64,000 bases of DNA from a virus. The stretch covers positions 31,884 to 95,883 of IMG/VR virus record IMGVR_UViG_3300035664_000006; one strand, given 5' to 3'. Shown here in pieces: positions 39,021 to 48,616 of this stretch. Numbering within the stretch: position 1 is the stretch's first letter; each line of letters begins with the position of its first letter. The notes below the pieces were generated by a model. The model was not told where the DNA came from, did no database searches, and saw only the letters and a list, made by a program, of their open reading frames with translations. Made by a program: the position numbers and the translations under genes.

Positions 39021-39422
39021 TTATTCTATCGATTCTTTACCAAATAAATCTGGGTTTAATTTACCCCATTTACGCATAATTATACCAGCTATGTAATTTG
39101 CCTCATTTTCATGCGGACTTCCATCTTTTCCACTGTCAGCATTTAATTCATTATTCAAATCTTGCCGATAGTGGACTAATTCATGTGCTAATGTTCTACA
39201 ACAATCCATGATATGACGATTCTTGATGGTTAAATTGATATTATGTCCACCATAACCACCAAAAGAACGATATTCTACACTATGAGAATTATCTTTTTGA
39301 AGATTAATATTGGGTAAACTATCTAATTGTAATTCTTTTTTGGCAAACTTAATAAAAGCATGAAGAATATCTTCTGCTTTATCTCGATTCAATCCTTCTG
39401 ATAGTATTTCTCGTATTTTCAT
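39021..39422 (-). CDS. HExxH metallopeptidase-like phage protein
   Basis: 133 residues from MKIREILSEGLNRDKAED. RTLAHELVHYRQD carries HExxH and DGSPHENEANYIAG a possible third ligand, suggesting a small zinc protease. GATAAATA lies exactly 5 nt before this ATG, with no Shine-Dalgarno, so the mRNA is probably leaderless. The substrate is unknown; virion maturation is one idea. Confidence 0.68.
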   Translation of the reverse strand: MKIREILSEGLNRDKAEDILHAFIKFAKKELQLDSLPNINLQKDNSHSVEYRSFGGYGGHNINLTIKNRHIMDCCRTLAHELVHYRQDLNNELNADSGKDGSPHENEANYIAGIIMRKWGKLNPDLFGKESIE

Positions 39423-39427
39423 AGTAG

Positions 39428-39435
39428 TATTTATC
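39428..39435 (-). promoter_or_regulatory. T4-type late promoter, leaderless layout
   Basis: GATAAATA followed by 5 nt and the ATG at 39422. Confidence 0.5.
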
Positions 39436-39454
39436 AACTGAACTAAAAGACTAT

Positions 39455-39679
39455 TTACTTTGGGTTCGACAACATGTTTTTTAAATATTCATTAAACTCG
39501 TCAATATTACCTATGAAACGGTCATTGGTTTCTTTATGCTGCCATACCCAGTCAGTATTATTGACCGGATCAACTGTGTAATTATTAGTAATTCTAATAT
39601 CAGAAACTGGAAAATTAGTATAAAATTCCTCCATTTCTGGACTTATTTGTGATTCTTCTGCTGATTTAATATCTTCCAT
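39455..39679 (-). CDS. Hypothetical protein, 74 aa
   Basis: Starts MEDIKSAEESQISPEMEEF; acidic, with WVWQHKETNDRFIGNIDEF. It lies 1 nt from the next gene in the structural cluster. Function unknown. Confidence 0.55.
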   Translation of the reverse strand: MEDIKSAEESQISPEMEEFYTNFPVSDIRITNNYTVDPVNNTDWVWQHKETNDRFIGNIDEFNEYLKNMLSNPK

Positions 39680-39680
39680 G

Positions 39681-39983
39681 TTAACTCCAATATATATAAT
39701 TATTTAATCTTCTAAATGTTTCATTCGGTAATGCTAATGTATCGGCAACTACTGAAAATCCGATATTTAATGGGTAAAAGATTTTCTTGACAACATTATC
39801 ATCTAAAATTGCTGTATAGGTAGATGATGGCACATAACTAGTTGCACTTGCATCTAATGCTACTGAAAATCCGATATTTAATGGGTAAAAGATTTTCTTG
39901 ACAACATTATCATCTAAAATTGCTGTATAGGTTGTTGAACTACTTCGAGTTGCGGTAATACTACCGATATCTACTAATGCCAT
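39681..39983 (-). CDS. Structural-region protein with a perfect internal duplication
   Basis: 100 residues made of two copies of a unit around TYTAILDDNVVKKIFYPLN followed by IGFSV. The DNA copies are identical over 73 bp (39749-39821 and 39860-39932). The duplication looks recent. The protein lies next to a very large fibre-like gene; it may be a small fibre or adaptor. Function unknown. Confidence 0.62.
   Translation of the reverse strand: MALVDIGSITATRSSSTTYTAILDDNVVKKIFYPLNIGFSVALDASATSYVPSSTYTAILDDNVVKKIFYPLNIGFSVVADTLALPNETFRRLNNYIYWS
39749..39932. repeat. 73-bp perfect direct repeat
   Basis: Copies at 39749-39821 and 39860-39932, period 111 bp (37 codons), inside the 39681 gene. The frame is kept. 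Confidence 0.9.
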
Positions 39984-39987
39984 AATA

Positions 39988-42900
39988 TTATCCTTTTAGT
40001 ATTAATCTACCACATGCAGTACCATCTGTTTTATTCATATTATATAAATTATTCAAGTAATAGATATTACCATTTATGTTTCTTAATGCCACTGTTCCAT
40101 TTGTATACATACTGCGATATTGATAATTATTGAATAAAGTATTGGCTGCTACTTGCATCGAATAATTTCCAGATAATACTTGAGTATTCGTTACATAACT
40201 ATTTACGAGTGGGTTATTAGTAACGCCATATATGATATCAGCAAGAGTATATGTTGAATAGGCAGGATAAGACGATCCGTTGTTTAAATATGTTTCCACA
40301 CTCAGCACTAATGTTCCTTTGTATGGAAATATTGATTGAAGAATCCCATAAGAAAGGGTACTACTACTACTATTGCCTTGAAAACCAGTCAACCCTGCAA
40401 CGGTATCAGAAGTTGGTGTTGAGCCATTCGCGGCAGTATATGTAGTTAATGTAGTATAACTCAATGTTTTATTAGAATATGAATGAAAATATATATTATG
40501 ATATAAAACATAATTGCTATATTTTGCTGCTGATATATTATTGTTTGTATGCGAAATTATAGACATTAAATAATTTGATATAGGATCATAATAAAATGCA
40601 ATAGCATGTACAGGGTAACTCTGGATGGTTAATGGTGGTAATGAATATGAGGTGCCCAATCTTCCCCCGGTAGGAATACCTGCAACTGAAACTTTATCAA
40701 TCCCTATTGAACCGCCATTGGTGTTAGCAGAAAGAGTTAAATTAAATGTAGAATTATATGTATATGTTATGTATATACATCCACGATAATCTGGGAATAT
40801 ATTTGCAATATATGAACTATTTGCTAAATTTGAAGGTGTATACGTGAATGCAAGTGTAAATCCAGATCCAGTTGAACCATCAGTAGTAGTCCACCGGTTA
40901 ATAATTGCAACTCGTGGAGAAGTAGTTGCACCATTAATCCCAACATAAACATATTGTCCGTCAATCGCTATTTGATGAGCAGCATATGCAAGAGTTATGG
41001 TTGCGGAATTGTATGTTTCGGTATCTATTCTAGCTAACGTAGTTCCACCAGAACCAGCATTAACATAAATGGCATAAATTGTTCTAAAACCATCGAAAAT
41101 TAATTTATCGTAATTGCCCGCTAATCGTTGAACTAATGTGCCACTCGAAACAGTTTGGGTTGTGTCATATGTTTTAATACCACCAGAACCACAAGCACAC
41201 CAGGCATTAACACCGATTAATAACATATCAACAACGCCAGCTGCTGAATATCCGTTATTTTGTGGTCTACCAGAAGCATTGACTGTATTTAATGAACTAT
41301 ATACCCCACTTTCTGCACCGCCATTTAATGGTAATATTAAACAAGTTGAATTAGTGCCACTAGCATCTGCCCATCCTCCAGGTGCTAATGGAACGGTTGT
41401 GGTATCTAATCCAGCACCAAATGGTTTAGTGATTGAGCAATTATACGCTCTACCTTGTGGTTGTAAGTTAGTAGCATGATCAATAGAAAAAGAAGTTATA
41501 ACAGATTTGGTTATATCCCATCCATAAGTATAATTATAAGAATCACCTAATGTAGTTGTTATACCTTTATTGGTCACTGCTCGCATATCTTTATTAAGTG
41601 AGCTATTTGGTAATCTAGGGAATACAAATTGATAAGAAGAATTATCAGATGTATAACCTAAAATAACAGAGTTAGTCCATGCAAAATTTGGCATACCAGC
41701 TGCTGCTGTATCCTCTACAGCTACCCGTTCAAATTCAAAAATAGCAGTCCATAATCCCATGGATTGTCTAACCCAAGGCCAAATCATAAAATGTGAGGAA
41801 GTAGCTGATACTAATATTTGGCAATCTTTTAAATCATATCCCTGCCCAAATGTTCCATTAAATCCATATGTTTCATTAAGTGGTTGTTTAGTTGACGTAT
41901 CCCATCCCTCGGCTGCTGCTGTAAAAAACTGTTGTTTAGTAGGATCCCATCTAATAATTAAATATTTGTAATTAGTATTATCTGCACATATTGCTCGATA
42001 AACATAAGTGTATAAAGGTGACCAAGTATTTAAGTTTGATTGTACTATATTTGCAACAGTTCCAGATGTTGGCGGAGTCCCGTTATTTATTGTATATGTT
42101 ATCGATGATGAGCTAACGATATTATTTACCACAATTGAATTAGGTGTCCCACCATACAATGTACCAGTACCAGCTGTTGCAGCAATTAATGACCCTGCTC
42201 CAAACCCGGTAGTTGAACTCATGCCGGTGATAACTGCGGTATTTTGATAATTTGATTTTACAGCACCAACTGTTATTGTTAAATTATTAGTTGGAGTTGT
42301 ACCACCTAAATTTGCTCCCGCTATTACAATGGTATCACCAACTGCATACCCAGTACCTGATGATAAAACACCTATTGTAGTAAATCCGCTGTATGCAGTT
42401 CCCGCACCAGTTTTGGAGATCTGAAATACAGCACCTGTTCCAGAACCACTAGTAGATAGTGGAGTTACGTTATAGTTGTTAGCTGCGGTAACACTAGTTC
42501 CACTCACAGCCGAACTACTGACATATCCTTTAATAGTATTTGTAAGTACTGAACCACCGATGGTCAATGTTAAATTATTAGTTGGAGTTGTACCACCTAA
42601 ACTTGCTCCAGCTATTACAATGGTATCACCAACTACATACCCAGTACCGGAAGAATACATAGTTGCGGTTGTTACTCCAGAATATGTTGTGCCGGTGCCC
42701 GCCTTTGTGACAGTAATATATCCCCCTGAACCTACACCGCTTGTTGATGCAATTGCTACACCAATATATGTGCCTATAGTGGATGTACTACTAGTCCCAG
42801 TTGGGGTTCCGAATGTTGTTAACGAACTAAACCCACCAGTAGGAGTAATGGTCCCAGTAGTGCTAGTAGCGGTGGTGAATACCGTTGATGAATTTGGTGC

Positions 42901-43035
42901 AATATAATCATATTGAGACCAACCCAATGATGTAATAGCGGTATCAACCGCTGAAATGATATTAGCTGGGGTTGTTTCATTTGAAACTGTAATTTTTATA
43001 CTGTTAGTAGTATAACTTGCTGAAGAAACTGTCAT
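39988..43035 (-). CDS. Large tail fibre/baseplate-associated protein, 1015 aa
   Basis: N-terminus ISAVDTAITSLGWSQYDYI is a pattern of T4-like marine phage structural proteins. Residues ~85-280 contain at least two copies of a Gly/Thr-rich unit with SSGTGYxVGDTIVIAGAxLG then GTTPTNNLT, flanked by similar DNA (around 42290-42350 and 42580-42640). The remaining ~700 residues are beta-rich with aromatic repeats. It probably forms a long fibre or a tip that meets the host. Confidence 0.72.
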   Translation of the reverse strand: MTVSSASYTTNSIKITVSNETTPANIISAVDTAITSLGWSQYDYIAPNSSTVFTTATSTTGTITPTGGFSSLTTFGTPTGTSSTSTIGTYIGVAIASTSGVGSGGYITVTKAGTGTTYSGVTTATMYSSGTGYVVGDTIVIAGASLGGTTPTNNLTLTIGGSVLTNTIKGYVSSSAVSGTSVTAANNYNVTPLSTSGSGTGAVFQISKTGAGTAYSGFTTIGVLSSGTGYAVGDTIVIAGANLGGTTPTNNLTITVGAVKSNYQNTAVITGMSSTTGFGAGSLIAATAGTGTLYGGTPNSIVVNNIVSSSSITYTINNGTPPTSGTVANIVQSNLNTWSPLYTYVYRAICADNTNYKYLIIRWDPTKQQFFTAAAEGWDTSTKQPLNETYGFNGTFGQGYDLKDCQILVSATSSHFMIWPWVRQSMGLWTAIFEFERVAVEDTAAAGMPNFAWTNSVILGYTSDNSSYQFVFPRLPNSSLNKDMRAVTNKGITTTLGDSYNYTYGWDITKSVITSFSIDHATNLQPQGRAYNCSITKPFGAGLDTTTVPLAPGGWADASGTNSTCLILPLNGGAESGVYSSLNTVNASGRPQNNGYSAAGVVDMLLIGVNAWCACGSGGIKTYDTTQTVSSGTLVQRLAGNYDKLIFDGFRTIYAIYVNAGSGGTTLARIDTETYNSATITLAYAAHQIAIDGQYVYVGINGATTSPRVAIINRWTTTDGSTGSGFTLAFTYTPSNLANSSYIANIFPDYRGCIYITYTYNSTFNLTLSANTNGGSIGIDKVSVAGIPTGGRLGTSYSLPPLTIQSYPVHAIAFYYDPISNYLMSIISHTNNNISAAKYSNYVLYHNIYFHSYSNKTLSYTTLTTYTAANGSTPTSDTVAGLTGFQGNSSSSTLSYGILQSIFPYKGTLVLSVETYLNNGSSYPAYSTYTLADIIYGVTNNPLVNSYVTNTQVLSGNYSMQVAANTLFNNYQYRSMYTNGTVALRNINGNIYYLNNLYNMNKTDGTACGRLILKG

Positions 43036-43038
43036 AAT

Positions 43039-43524
43039 TTAATTCCTTGTATAGGTAAATGATAAAATAGCATCAAATGTATAATTTGTAGCAGTAACGT
43101 CTACTGTAATATAATCCGTTGTTAAAACTATGGTATTCAATGTAGTTGTTAATGAAATATTTTGTCCCGCTGATAATGATACCGTAGCAATAGTAGAATC
43201 TGATTTTTTAATTACTAATGTTAATGGTCCACCAGATGGCGGGGTTCCAGCAGAAATAAAAACTGATGTAATATTTATAGATGTATCAGGATACCATCTT
43301 AAAGTTCCAGTTCCAATATTAACTGGACCAACAAAATTAAGTTGTTTTGTATAGGTTGGTGTAGTTCCACCGCCACCGCCTAATGATTTGATTTGATCTG
43401 ATGTATTTTTAAAATACAATTTTTCATCGGCATAATTCAACGCGATCTCGCCATAATCTAAATCAGTAGCGAGTGGGATTTTGCCGATTACTGATGATTT
43501 TTTCAGTAATACTTTGTTTGCCAT
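43039..43524 (-). CDS. Fibre-like structural protein, 161 aa
   Basis: The N-terminus VLLKKSSVIGKIPLATDLDY then GEIALNYADEKLYFKN is the attachment motif of T4-like fibre proteins. A Gly-rich hinge (GGGGGTTPT) at ~55 leads to a beta-rich domain. It is 3 nt from the 1015-aa gene. Confidence 0.72.
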   Translation of the reverse strand: MANKVLLKKSSVIGKIPLATDLDYGEIALNYADEKLYFKNTSDQIKSLGGGGGTTPTYTKQLNFVGPVNIGTGTLRWYPDTSINITSVFISAGTPPSGGPLTLVIKKSDSTIATVSLSAGQNISLTTTLNTIVLTTDYITVDVTATNYTFDAILSFTYTRN

Positions 43525-43594
43525 TTTAAATCCTATAGAGGAAGGTTCTGCAAGAATGCAAGGATAGAATAGAAATTCTACCCATTTTATCTAT

Positions 43595-44866
43595 TTAGTA
43601 GGTACCACCATCAATATCACCAACCGATAACACACCTGATGAATATAATAGCCCACTGCCAGCAATGGTTGATTTTAATTGTAGGTTATCAGCTGCAATT
43701 TCAATACCACCATCAGTTGCAACATTAACACTAAATGTTGAGCCGGATAATGTCAACCCATCACCACCTGAATAAGCACCACCACCATTGAATTGTACCC
43801 ATTGCTGACCTGAAAAACTGGTCAAATAATGATTACCTTGTACCCAACCAGATTTACCATAATTGGTACCTTCTAATATGAATATTGAAGCACCTTTTAA
43901 TTCAGCATAAGTATCTGCGTCAGCGGATCTAGATAATGTATAATTAGAACCATTATCGCTATATGTATATATACCAATTTCTGATGCAGTTGATTGATTT
44001 TTTAATAAAATTCTATAACCATCGCCGTGTGCTTGGGTTAATGCACCATGACCATCAATAACCAAAGTACCAGTTGTTCCAGTTAATGCTACATTAGAAT
44101 CTGCTAATAAATTAGCAGCATCTTTCCATGTTAACCCAGTAACTGCATTATCAACATAATCTTTATTAGCAGCATCACTACCAACTTCTGGTGTACCAAC
44201 ATTAGTTATTTTCGCACCATTGACATCAACATTCCCTAACCCATTTGGGTCTAATGAAATATCGCCATTTGTATTTGTGGATGAAATAATATTGCCATTG
44301 AAGTTTAAATTATCAATTGTTAGTTCGGTTAATCCAGCTAATGAAGTGGAGGTTGCGCCTAATGATATAGATGTTGAGCCAATGGTTATTGAGCCACTAA
44401 CTGGTATTGCAGCCCAAGATACAACACCAGCTCCATTAGTGGTTAAAACATAATTGGCAGTACCATCTACTCTAGGTAATGTATAAGCACCAGCAATAGA
44501 AACTTTTCCAGTACCATTAGGTGATAATAATAAATTTCCATTAGTATCAGTAGTGCTAATAGTGTTGCCATTTAATTCAATGTTATCAACTAATAAATCA
44601 TCGATTTTTTTATTAGAATCAACAACAATAGCAGAAGATGCAGTTAATGTGCCAGCAGTATGATCTAATCTATCTGTGAAAAATTTGCCACCAATTACTA
44701 CATGCGAAGCAGCGTTGCCATTTGTTTCGGTACCCATGCCAATGTATAATCGATCACCACCATTACTACCATTATCTGTTAATCCAGAATATGCTAATTC
44801 ACCATTACCTAATGTTGATGGATTGCCTGATGTTTCTGAACGTTTTATTCTAATAATGTTACTCAT
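43595..44866 (-). CDS. Tail fibre protein, 423 aa
   Basis: N-terminus IIRIKRSETSGNPSTLGNGE then LAYSGLT...LYIGMG is the fibre attachment motif. Triple-helix-like repeats follow (NTISTTDTNGNLLLSPNGTG; NIISSTNTNGDISLDPNGLG) and a shaft. It ends SVGDIDGGTY; the next fibre gene ends NQNLDGGHY, a shared terminal signature. Confidence 0.8.
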   Translation of the reverse strand: MSNIIRIKRSETSGNPSTLGNGELAYSGLTDNGSNGGDRLYIGMGTETNGNAASHVVIGGKFFTDRLDHTAGTLTASSAIVVDSNKKIDDLLVDNIELNGNTISTTDTNGNLLLSPNGTGKVSIAGAYTLPRVDGTANYVLTTNGAGVVSWAAIPVSGSITIGSTSISLGATSTSLAGLTELTIDNLNFNGNIISSTNTNGDISLDPNGLGNVDVNGAKITNVGTPEVGSDAANKDYVDNAVTGLTWKDAANLLADSNVALTGTTGTLVIDGHGALTQAHGDGYRILLKNQSTASEIGIYTYSDNGSNYTLSRSADADTYAELKGASIFILEGTNYGKSGWVQGNHYLTSFSGQQWVQFNGGGAYSGGDGLTLSGSTFSVNVATDGGIEIAADNLQLKSTIAGSGLLYSSGVLSVGDIDGGTY

Positions 44867-44875
44867 TTAAATTCC

Positions 44876-45226
44876 TTAATAATGACCGCCATCTAAATTT
44901 TGATTGCTGCCAAGCGATAATAACACATTTGTGTTATCTGTTAATTGACTAATATCGGTAGGTGGTGCAACTGTGCTAATAACACCATTTGTTATTGTAA
45001 TATTGTTTCCAATTTTAACACCACCTAGTCTAGATGCAGTTGCAATGGGTAAAGTATATGATCCAGAGCCAGAACCGGTAGATAATGGTATTCCACCTTT
45101 TGTTTCACCGTCCCCTAAACGTAAATCTCCCAGTTCTTGGTTATAAAAGATCATGCCATTATCACCGATATAATCATCAGCGGTAACTGAGTTAACTCTA
45201 CTTGAACGTATCTTTTGAATAGTCAT
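44876..45226 (-). CDS. Short fibre-like protein, 116 aa
   Basis: IQKIRSSRVNSVTADDYIGD then YNQELGDLRLGDGETKGGIP is the same family N-terminus. LPIATASRLGGVKIGNNIT resembles the phage head-fibre/tail-collar repeat. The C-terminus is NQNLDGGHY. Confidence 0.72.
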   Translation of the reverse strand: MTIQKIRSSRVNSVTADDYIGDNGMIFYNQELGDLRLGDGETKGGIPLSTGSGSGSYTLPIATASRLGGVKIGNNITITNGVISTVAPPTDISQLTDNTNVLLSLGSNQNLDGGHY

Positions 45227-45237
45227 TATTTAAATCC

Positions 45238-45528
45238 TTATAGCAATCTTAATAAATGTGCCAATTCATCTTCATGCATTTGGATTACTTTGATTTCATC
45301 TTCATCAGATATTTCATTCTGAGTTAAATCATCAATTATATCACTTTCTTTACCATTAGCCGCTTTTTTCATTTCTAATTCTTGTTGTAATGGTGAAACA
45401 AATACTGGATTTTGATCTAATTCACTTGGATCGGTTTTATCCTGTGATGGCATATCAATCTCTGGATCACCGTCCCCGTTTATTCTTATGTTAATTGGTA
45501 CATTAATTGTAAATTCTTTAGCTCTCAT
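45238..45528 (-). CDS. Small acidic protein, 96 aa
   Basis: Starts MRAKEFTINVPINIRINGDG, acidic (DEDEIKVIQMHEDELAHLL). GATAAATA lies 5 nt before its ATG, so it is probably leaderless. Located in the fibre cluster; function unknown. Confidence 0.58.
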   Translation of the reverse strand: MRAKEFTINVPINIRINGDGDPEIDMPSQDKTDPSELDQNPVFVSPLQQELEMKKAANGKESDIIDDLTQNEISDEDEIKVIQMHEDELAHLLRLL

Positions 45529-45533
45529 AATCT

Positions 45534-45541
45534 TATTTATC
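45534..45541 (-). promoter_or_regulatory. T4-type late promoter, leaderless layout
   Basis: GATAAATA, 5 nt, ATG 45528. Confidence 0.5.
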
Positions 45542-45563
45542 CATTATTGACATGTAGAATTTA

Positions 45564-47165
45564 CTAATATATTTCACGCCATTGCATACTAACACCAACA
45601 TTCGTTGATTGTGCACCTAAATTTGTGGCAACTACCAGGAATATCTCAGAATCCGTACTGTCAAAGTTTTGCACAATATAATTCTTTTTTGCAGATGATG
45701 GGATGTTACTAGCCGGTGCGCCTCCTGCTTTTTGACTACCTTGGGTAGATGCACCAACAAATCCACTATCCATTTCTTGCCCATCTGTCCATGCGGTAGC
45801 AGTTACGTTGTATTGAATACCTGATTCATTATGCACATCTACCCATGAATTACCTGTTAGAAATGCTTGTGCTGGTAATTTTATCAATTGCCATTTAATA
45901 TTGGCACCATCGCTGAATACATTTAAGTTACCCATGCGAACAATCATTCTATTTGAATATGTATGAAACGTATTTTTTAATCTAATTGCCATAACTGGAG
46001 AAGTTACACCAGCTGCTATTGTTTTTAAGGTCGGTGTAGTTGTAGACCAATCTTGACCTGCTTCAACATAGCCACCTTCACTGAATACTGTTGAACATAT
46101 TTGATCCATTGAACCGCCTGTGGTAGTACCAATATTTCTTATTTCGCATCTAACGGGAAGATTTGGATTACTCATGTAAACAGTTGGTAACATATTGCTA
46201 TGTAAGAATTCGTGTACATAAACTGCATTGCCATTATGTGCAAACCCAACACGAACCCTACCAACGCCCAGCCACTGGAAATCAATCACTACTAATTGTG
46301 TATTAAGTATGTTCAACCATGAAACAGTGTCTAAATTCCATTGTGATTGAGTTTTTCTGACTTCAATGGGAGCGCCAGAAACAAAACTTCTTATTACCCA
46401 TGATAAAGTCCCATCGCCTGCTTGCTCAAAGTAAATTCCATCATTATCATCAAAATACCCAGTTCGTTTAACTACGTTCGGTGTAGCAGCTCCAAAATTT
46501 ATACTACTAAAAATTACTTGAGATTTACCAGGCATATAATGATGATAAAATTTTGTTTGATGGATAATAAAACTAGATGGATTAGAAGTTGTAGATAATG
46601 TACAACATGCTTTATTTTTTACAAATTGAATAGCACCACCATTTCCAGCATAGTCGATAAATGCAGGATCTATACCATATAAGTGTTTATAATCACCTAA
46701 AGTAAAAGGTTCGGAAACTCGTTGTCTACCAAACGCATCAATTGCGCCAAACCCCATTGAAACTGGAATAGGATTTCCACTATCATTTTTTATTTCAACT
46801 TCTGGTAAACTGCTAATTGAAACACTGCCATCCACTGTAATAGAACCACCATTATCACTAATTGCCCATGGGGTAGTACCTTGTTTAACAGTCCAATCAC
46901 CATCTTGCTGAACTTTTCCTATAACTGCAGAACTCGTTTTTAATGTTACTTGCCCATTAGTACCGATTGATACTGGTGCAGAATGATTTTCATCCCATAC
47001 ATTCCCTAATGTATCGATTTGAATTCTAACCTTATCAACCAGAACATCGCCTTGTAATGATATTCCATCAACATGTGTGCGAATAACTGGTTCACCAGAC
47101 TCATTATATTGCATAGCTTTATGCAGATTTTTTAAATTATTATCATTTGGATGTATATATGTCAT
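45564..47165 (-). CDS. Large structural protein, 533 aa
   Basis: An N-terminal segment with DGISLQGDVLVDKVRIQID, then GSITVDGSVSISSLPEVEIKN and AIDAFGRQRVSEPFTLGDYK. The rest is a beta-rich jelly-roll-like region (~200-533). Such proteins occur in fibre/baseplate clusters of T4-like phages; the FGRQRVSEPFTLxDxK motif is one I have seen often in phage structural proteins. Confidence 0.7.
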   Translation of the reverse strand: MTYIHPNDNNLKNLHKAMQYNESGEPVIRTHVDGISLQGDVLVDKVRIQIDTLGNVWDENHSAPVSIGTNGQVTLKTSSAVIGKVQQDGDWTVKQGTTPWAISDNGGSITVDGSVSISSLPEVEIKNDSGNPIPVSMGFGAIDAFGRQRVSEPFTLGDYKHLYGIDPAFIDYAGNGGAIQFVKNKACCTLSTTSNPSSFIIHQTKFYHHYMPGKSQVIFSSINFGAATPNVVKRTGYFDDNDGIYFEQAGDGTLSWVIRSFVSGAPIEVRKTQSQWNLDTVSWLNILNTQLVVIDFQWLGVGRVRVGFAHNGNAVYVHEFLHSNMLPTVYMSNPNLPVRCEIRNIGTTTGGSMDQICSTVFSEGGYVEAGQDWSTTTPTLKTIAAGVTSPVMAIRLKNTFHTYSNRMIVRMGNLNVFSDGANIKWQLIKLPAQAFLTGNSWVDVHNESGIQYNVTATAWTDGQEMDSGFVGASTQGSQKAGGAPASNIPSSAKKNYIVQNFDSTDSEIFLVVATNLGAQSTNVGVSMQWREIY

Positions 47166-47166
47166 C

Positions 47167-47379
47167 TTAAACCTCTGGACCTAATTCCCATGGATGTCCT
47201 GTAGCTGGACTAACTGTTCCTGGGCTATTATAAACATTATATGGTCTATAACCAATTTTAGTAATATCAACTGGATCAGTATTAATAAGTTTTCCTTGAC
47301 GTTTTAATTCAGCCAATTCTAATTTTAAATCTCTACGTTCGGATTTTGGGATATGTGTTGAAATACCATTTTCTGCCAT
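47167..47379 (-). CDS. Small structural-region protein, 70 aa
   Basis: Starts MAENGISTHIPKSERRDLKL and ends GTVSPATGHPWELGPEV. AAGGA and a CTAAATA late-type element precede it. Adjacent to the 533-aa gene; function unknown. Confidence 0.62.
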   Translation of the reverse strand: MAENGISTHIPKSERRDLKLELAELKRQGKLINTDPVDITKIGYRPYNVYNSPGTVSPATGHPWELGPEV

Positions 47380-47416
47380 AATTTTTTTCCTTTTGTATAT
47401 TTAGTTAAATATCGGT

Positions 47417-48616
47417 ATGATTAACAAAGAACCATTCAATAAACTTATTAATGATTTAAAAGAAACTGGAAAATACAGAGTTTTCAATGACATACTACGT
47501 GAGCAAGGTAAATTCCCAAATGCAATTTGGTATGGCCCATATGCCATCAAGAATATTGTCAATTGGTGTAGTAATGATTATCTTGGGATGGGGCAGCATA
47601 AAGTAGTATTAGATGCAATGAGGACAGCATTAGATATGACAGGTGCTGGTTCTGGTGGTACTAGAAATATTTCAGGAACTAGTCATTATCATGTCGCATT
47701 GGAACATGAATTAGCATCATTACATAAAAAAGAAAAAGCACTATTGTTCTCATCTGCATATGTAGCAAATGAATGGAGTTTAATTGCATTAAGTAAGATT
47801 ATTCCAAATATCGAGTTTATTAGTGATAGCAAGAACCATAATAGTTTAATAGTTGGTATGAGCCATAGCAGAGCACCTAAACAAATATTCAAGCATAATG
47901 ATTTAATTGAGTTAGAAAACTGTTTAAAACAGGCAGTTAAAAATGAAACTATTCCTTGTATTGTATTTGAAAGTGTATACAGTATGGAAGGTGATGTCAG
48001 TCCAATTAAAGAAATATGTGATTTAGCTGACAAATATAATGCCATCACATACTGTGATGAAGTTCATGCGGTAGGAGTTCGAGGATTTACAGGTGCGGGT
48101 GTGTTAGAAGAACTAGGTTTACAAGAACGAGTTGATATTGTTAATGGTACTCTTGGCAAAGCATTTGGTGTACAAGGTGGTTATATCGCAGGGGATTCTA
48201 TAGTAATTGATGCTATTCGAAGCATTGCGAATGGATTCATCTTTAGTACATCATTAAGTCCAGTGATTGTCGCCGGGGCATTAGCTGCAGTTAAATTTTC
48301 AAAAGCTCATAATGAATTAAGAGAAAAACACCAAGAACGAGCTAGAAAATTAAAAAAACGGATGAAGGAATCGGGAATACCAGTAATGGACTCAACTACA
48401 CATATCGTACCGGTGTTGATCGGGAATGCACAGAAAGCCCGAGAAATTAGTGATAGATTATTAAATGATTATAGTATTTACGTACAAGCAATTAATTCTC
48501 CAACAGTAGATGTTGGCACTGAACGATTGCGATTTGCACCTACCCCAAATCATACGGATGCTATGATAGCTGATTTAGTAACAGCGTTGTCTATCATATT
48601 AAAAAGTTATAATTAG
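47417..48616 (+). CDS. hemA: 5-aminolevulinate synthase (Shemin pathway)
   Basis: 399 residues, full length. PLP-enzyme landmarks: [17 protein letters not shown] (~75-90), CDEVHAVG (~213-220) and the Schiff-base Lys in [32 protein letters not shown] near the end is the substrate-loop region. It joins glycine and succinyl-CoA to give 5-aminolevulinate, the first committed step to haem, which the phage haem oxygenase and bilin reductase could use. The last ~40 codons appear to be a replacement copy (see 49429-49555). GTTAAATA lies 5 nt before the ATG. Confidence 0.93.
   Translation: MINKEPFNKLINDLKETGKYRVFNDILREQGKFPNAIWYGPYAIKNIVNWCSNDYLGMGQHKVVLDAMRTALDMTGAGSGGTRNISGTSHYHVALEHELASLHKKEKALLFSSAYVANEWSLIALSKIIPNIEFISDSKNHNSLIVGMSHSRAPKQIFKHNDLIELENCLKQAVKNETIPCIVFESVYSMEGDVSPIKEICDLADKYNAITYCDEVHAVGVRGFTGAGVLEELGLQERVDIVNGTLGKAFGVQGGYIAGDSIVIDAIRSIANGFIFSTSLSPVIVAGALAAVKFSKAHNELREKHQERARKLKKRMKESGIPVMDSTTHIVPVLIGNAQKAREISDRLLNDYSIYVQAINSPTVDVGTERLRFAPTPNHTDAMIADLVTALSIILKSYN

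Noticed and set aside
39780-39910. TTGACA motifs as promoters
   Set aside because: They lie inside the duplicated coding unit, on the plus strand, without a -10 at proper spacing.
41138-42907. Several plus-strand Val/Pro-rich frames opposite the 1015-aa fibre gene
   Set aside because: Composition is the reverse complement of Thr/Gly/Asn codons; no starts with ribosome sites; the minus-strand gene is continuous.
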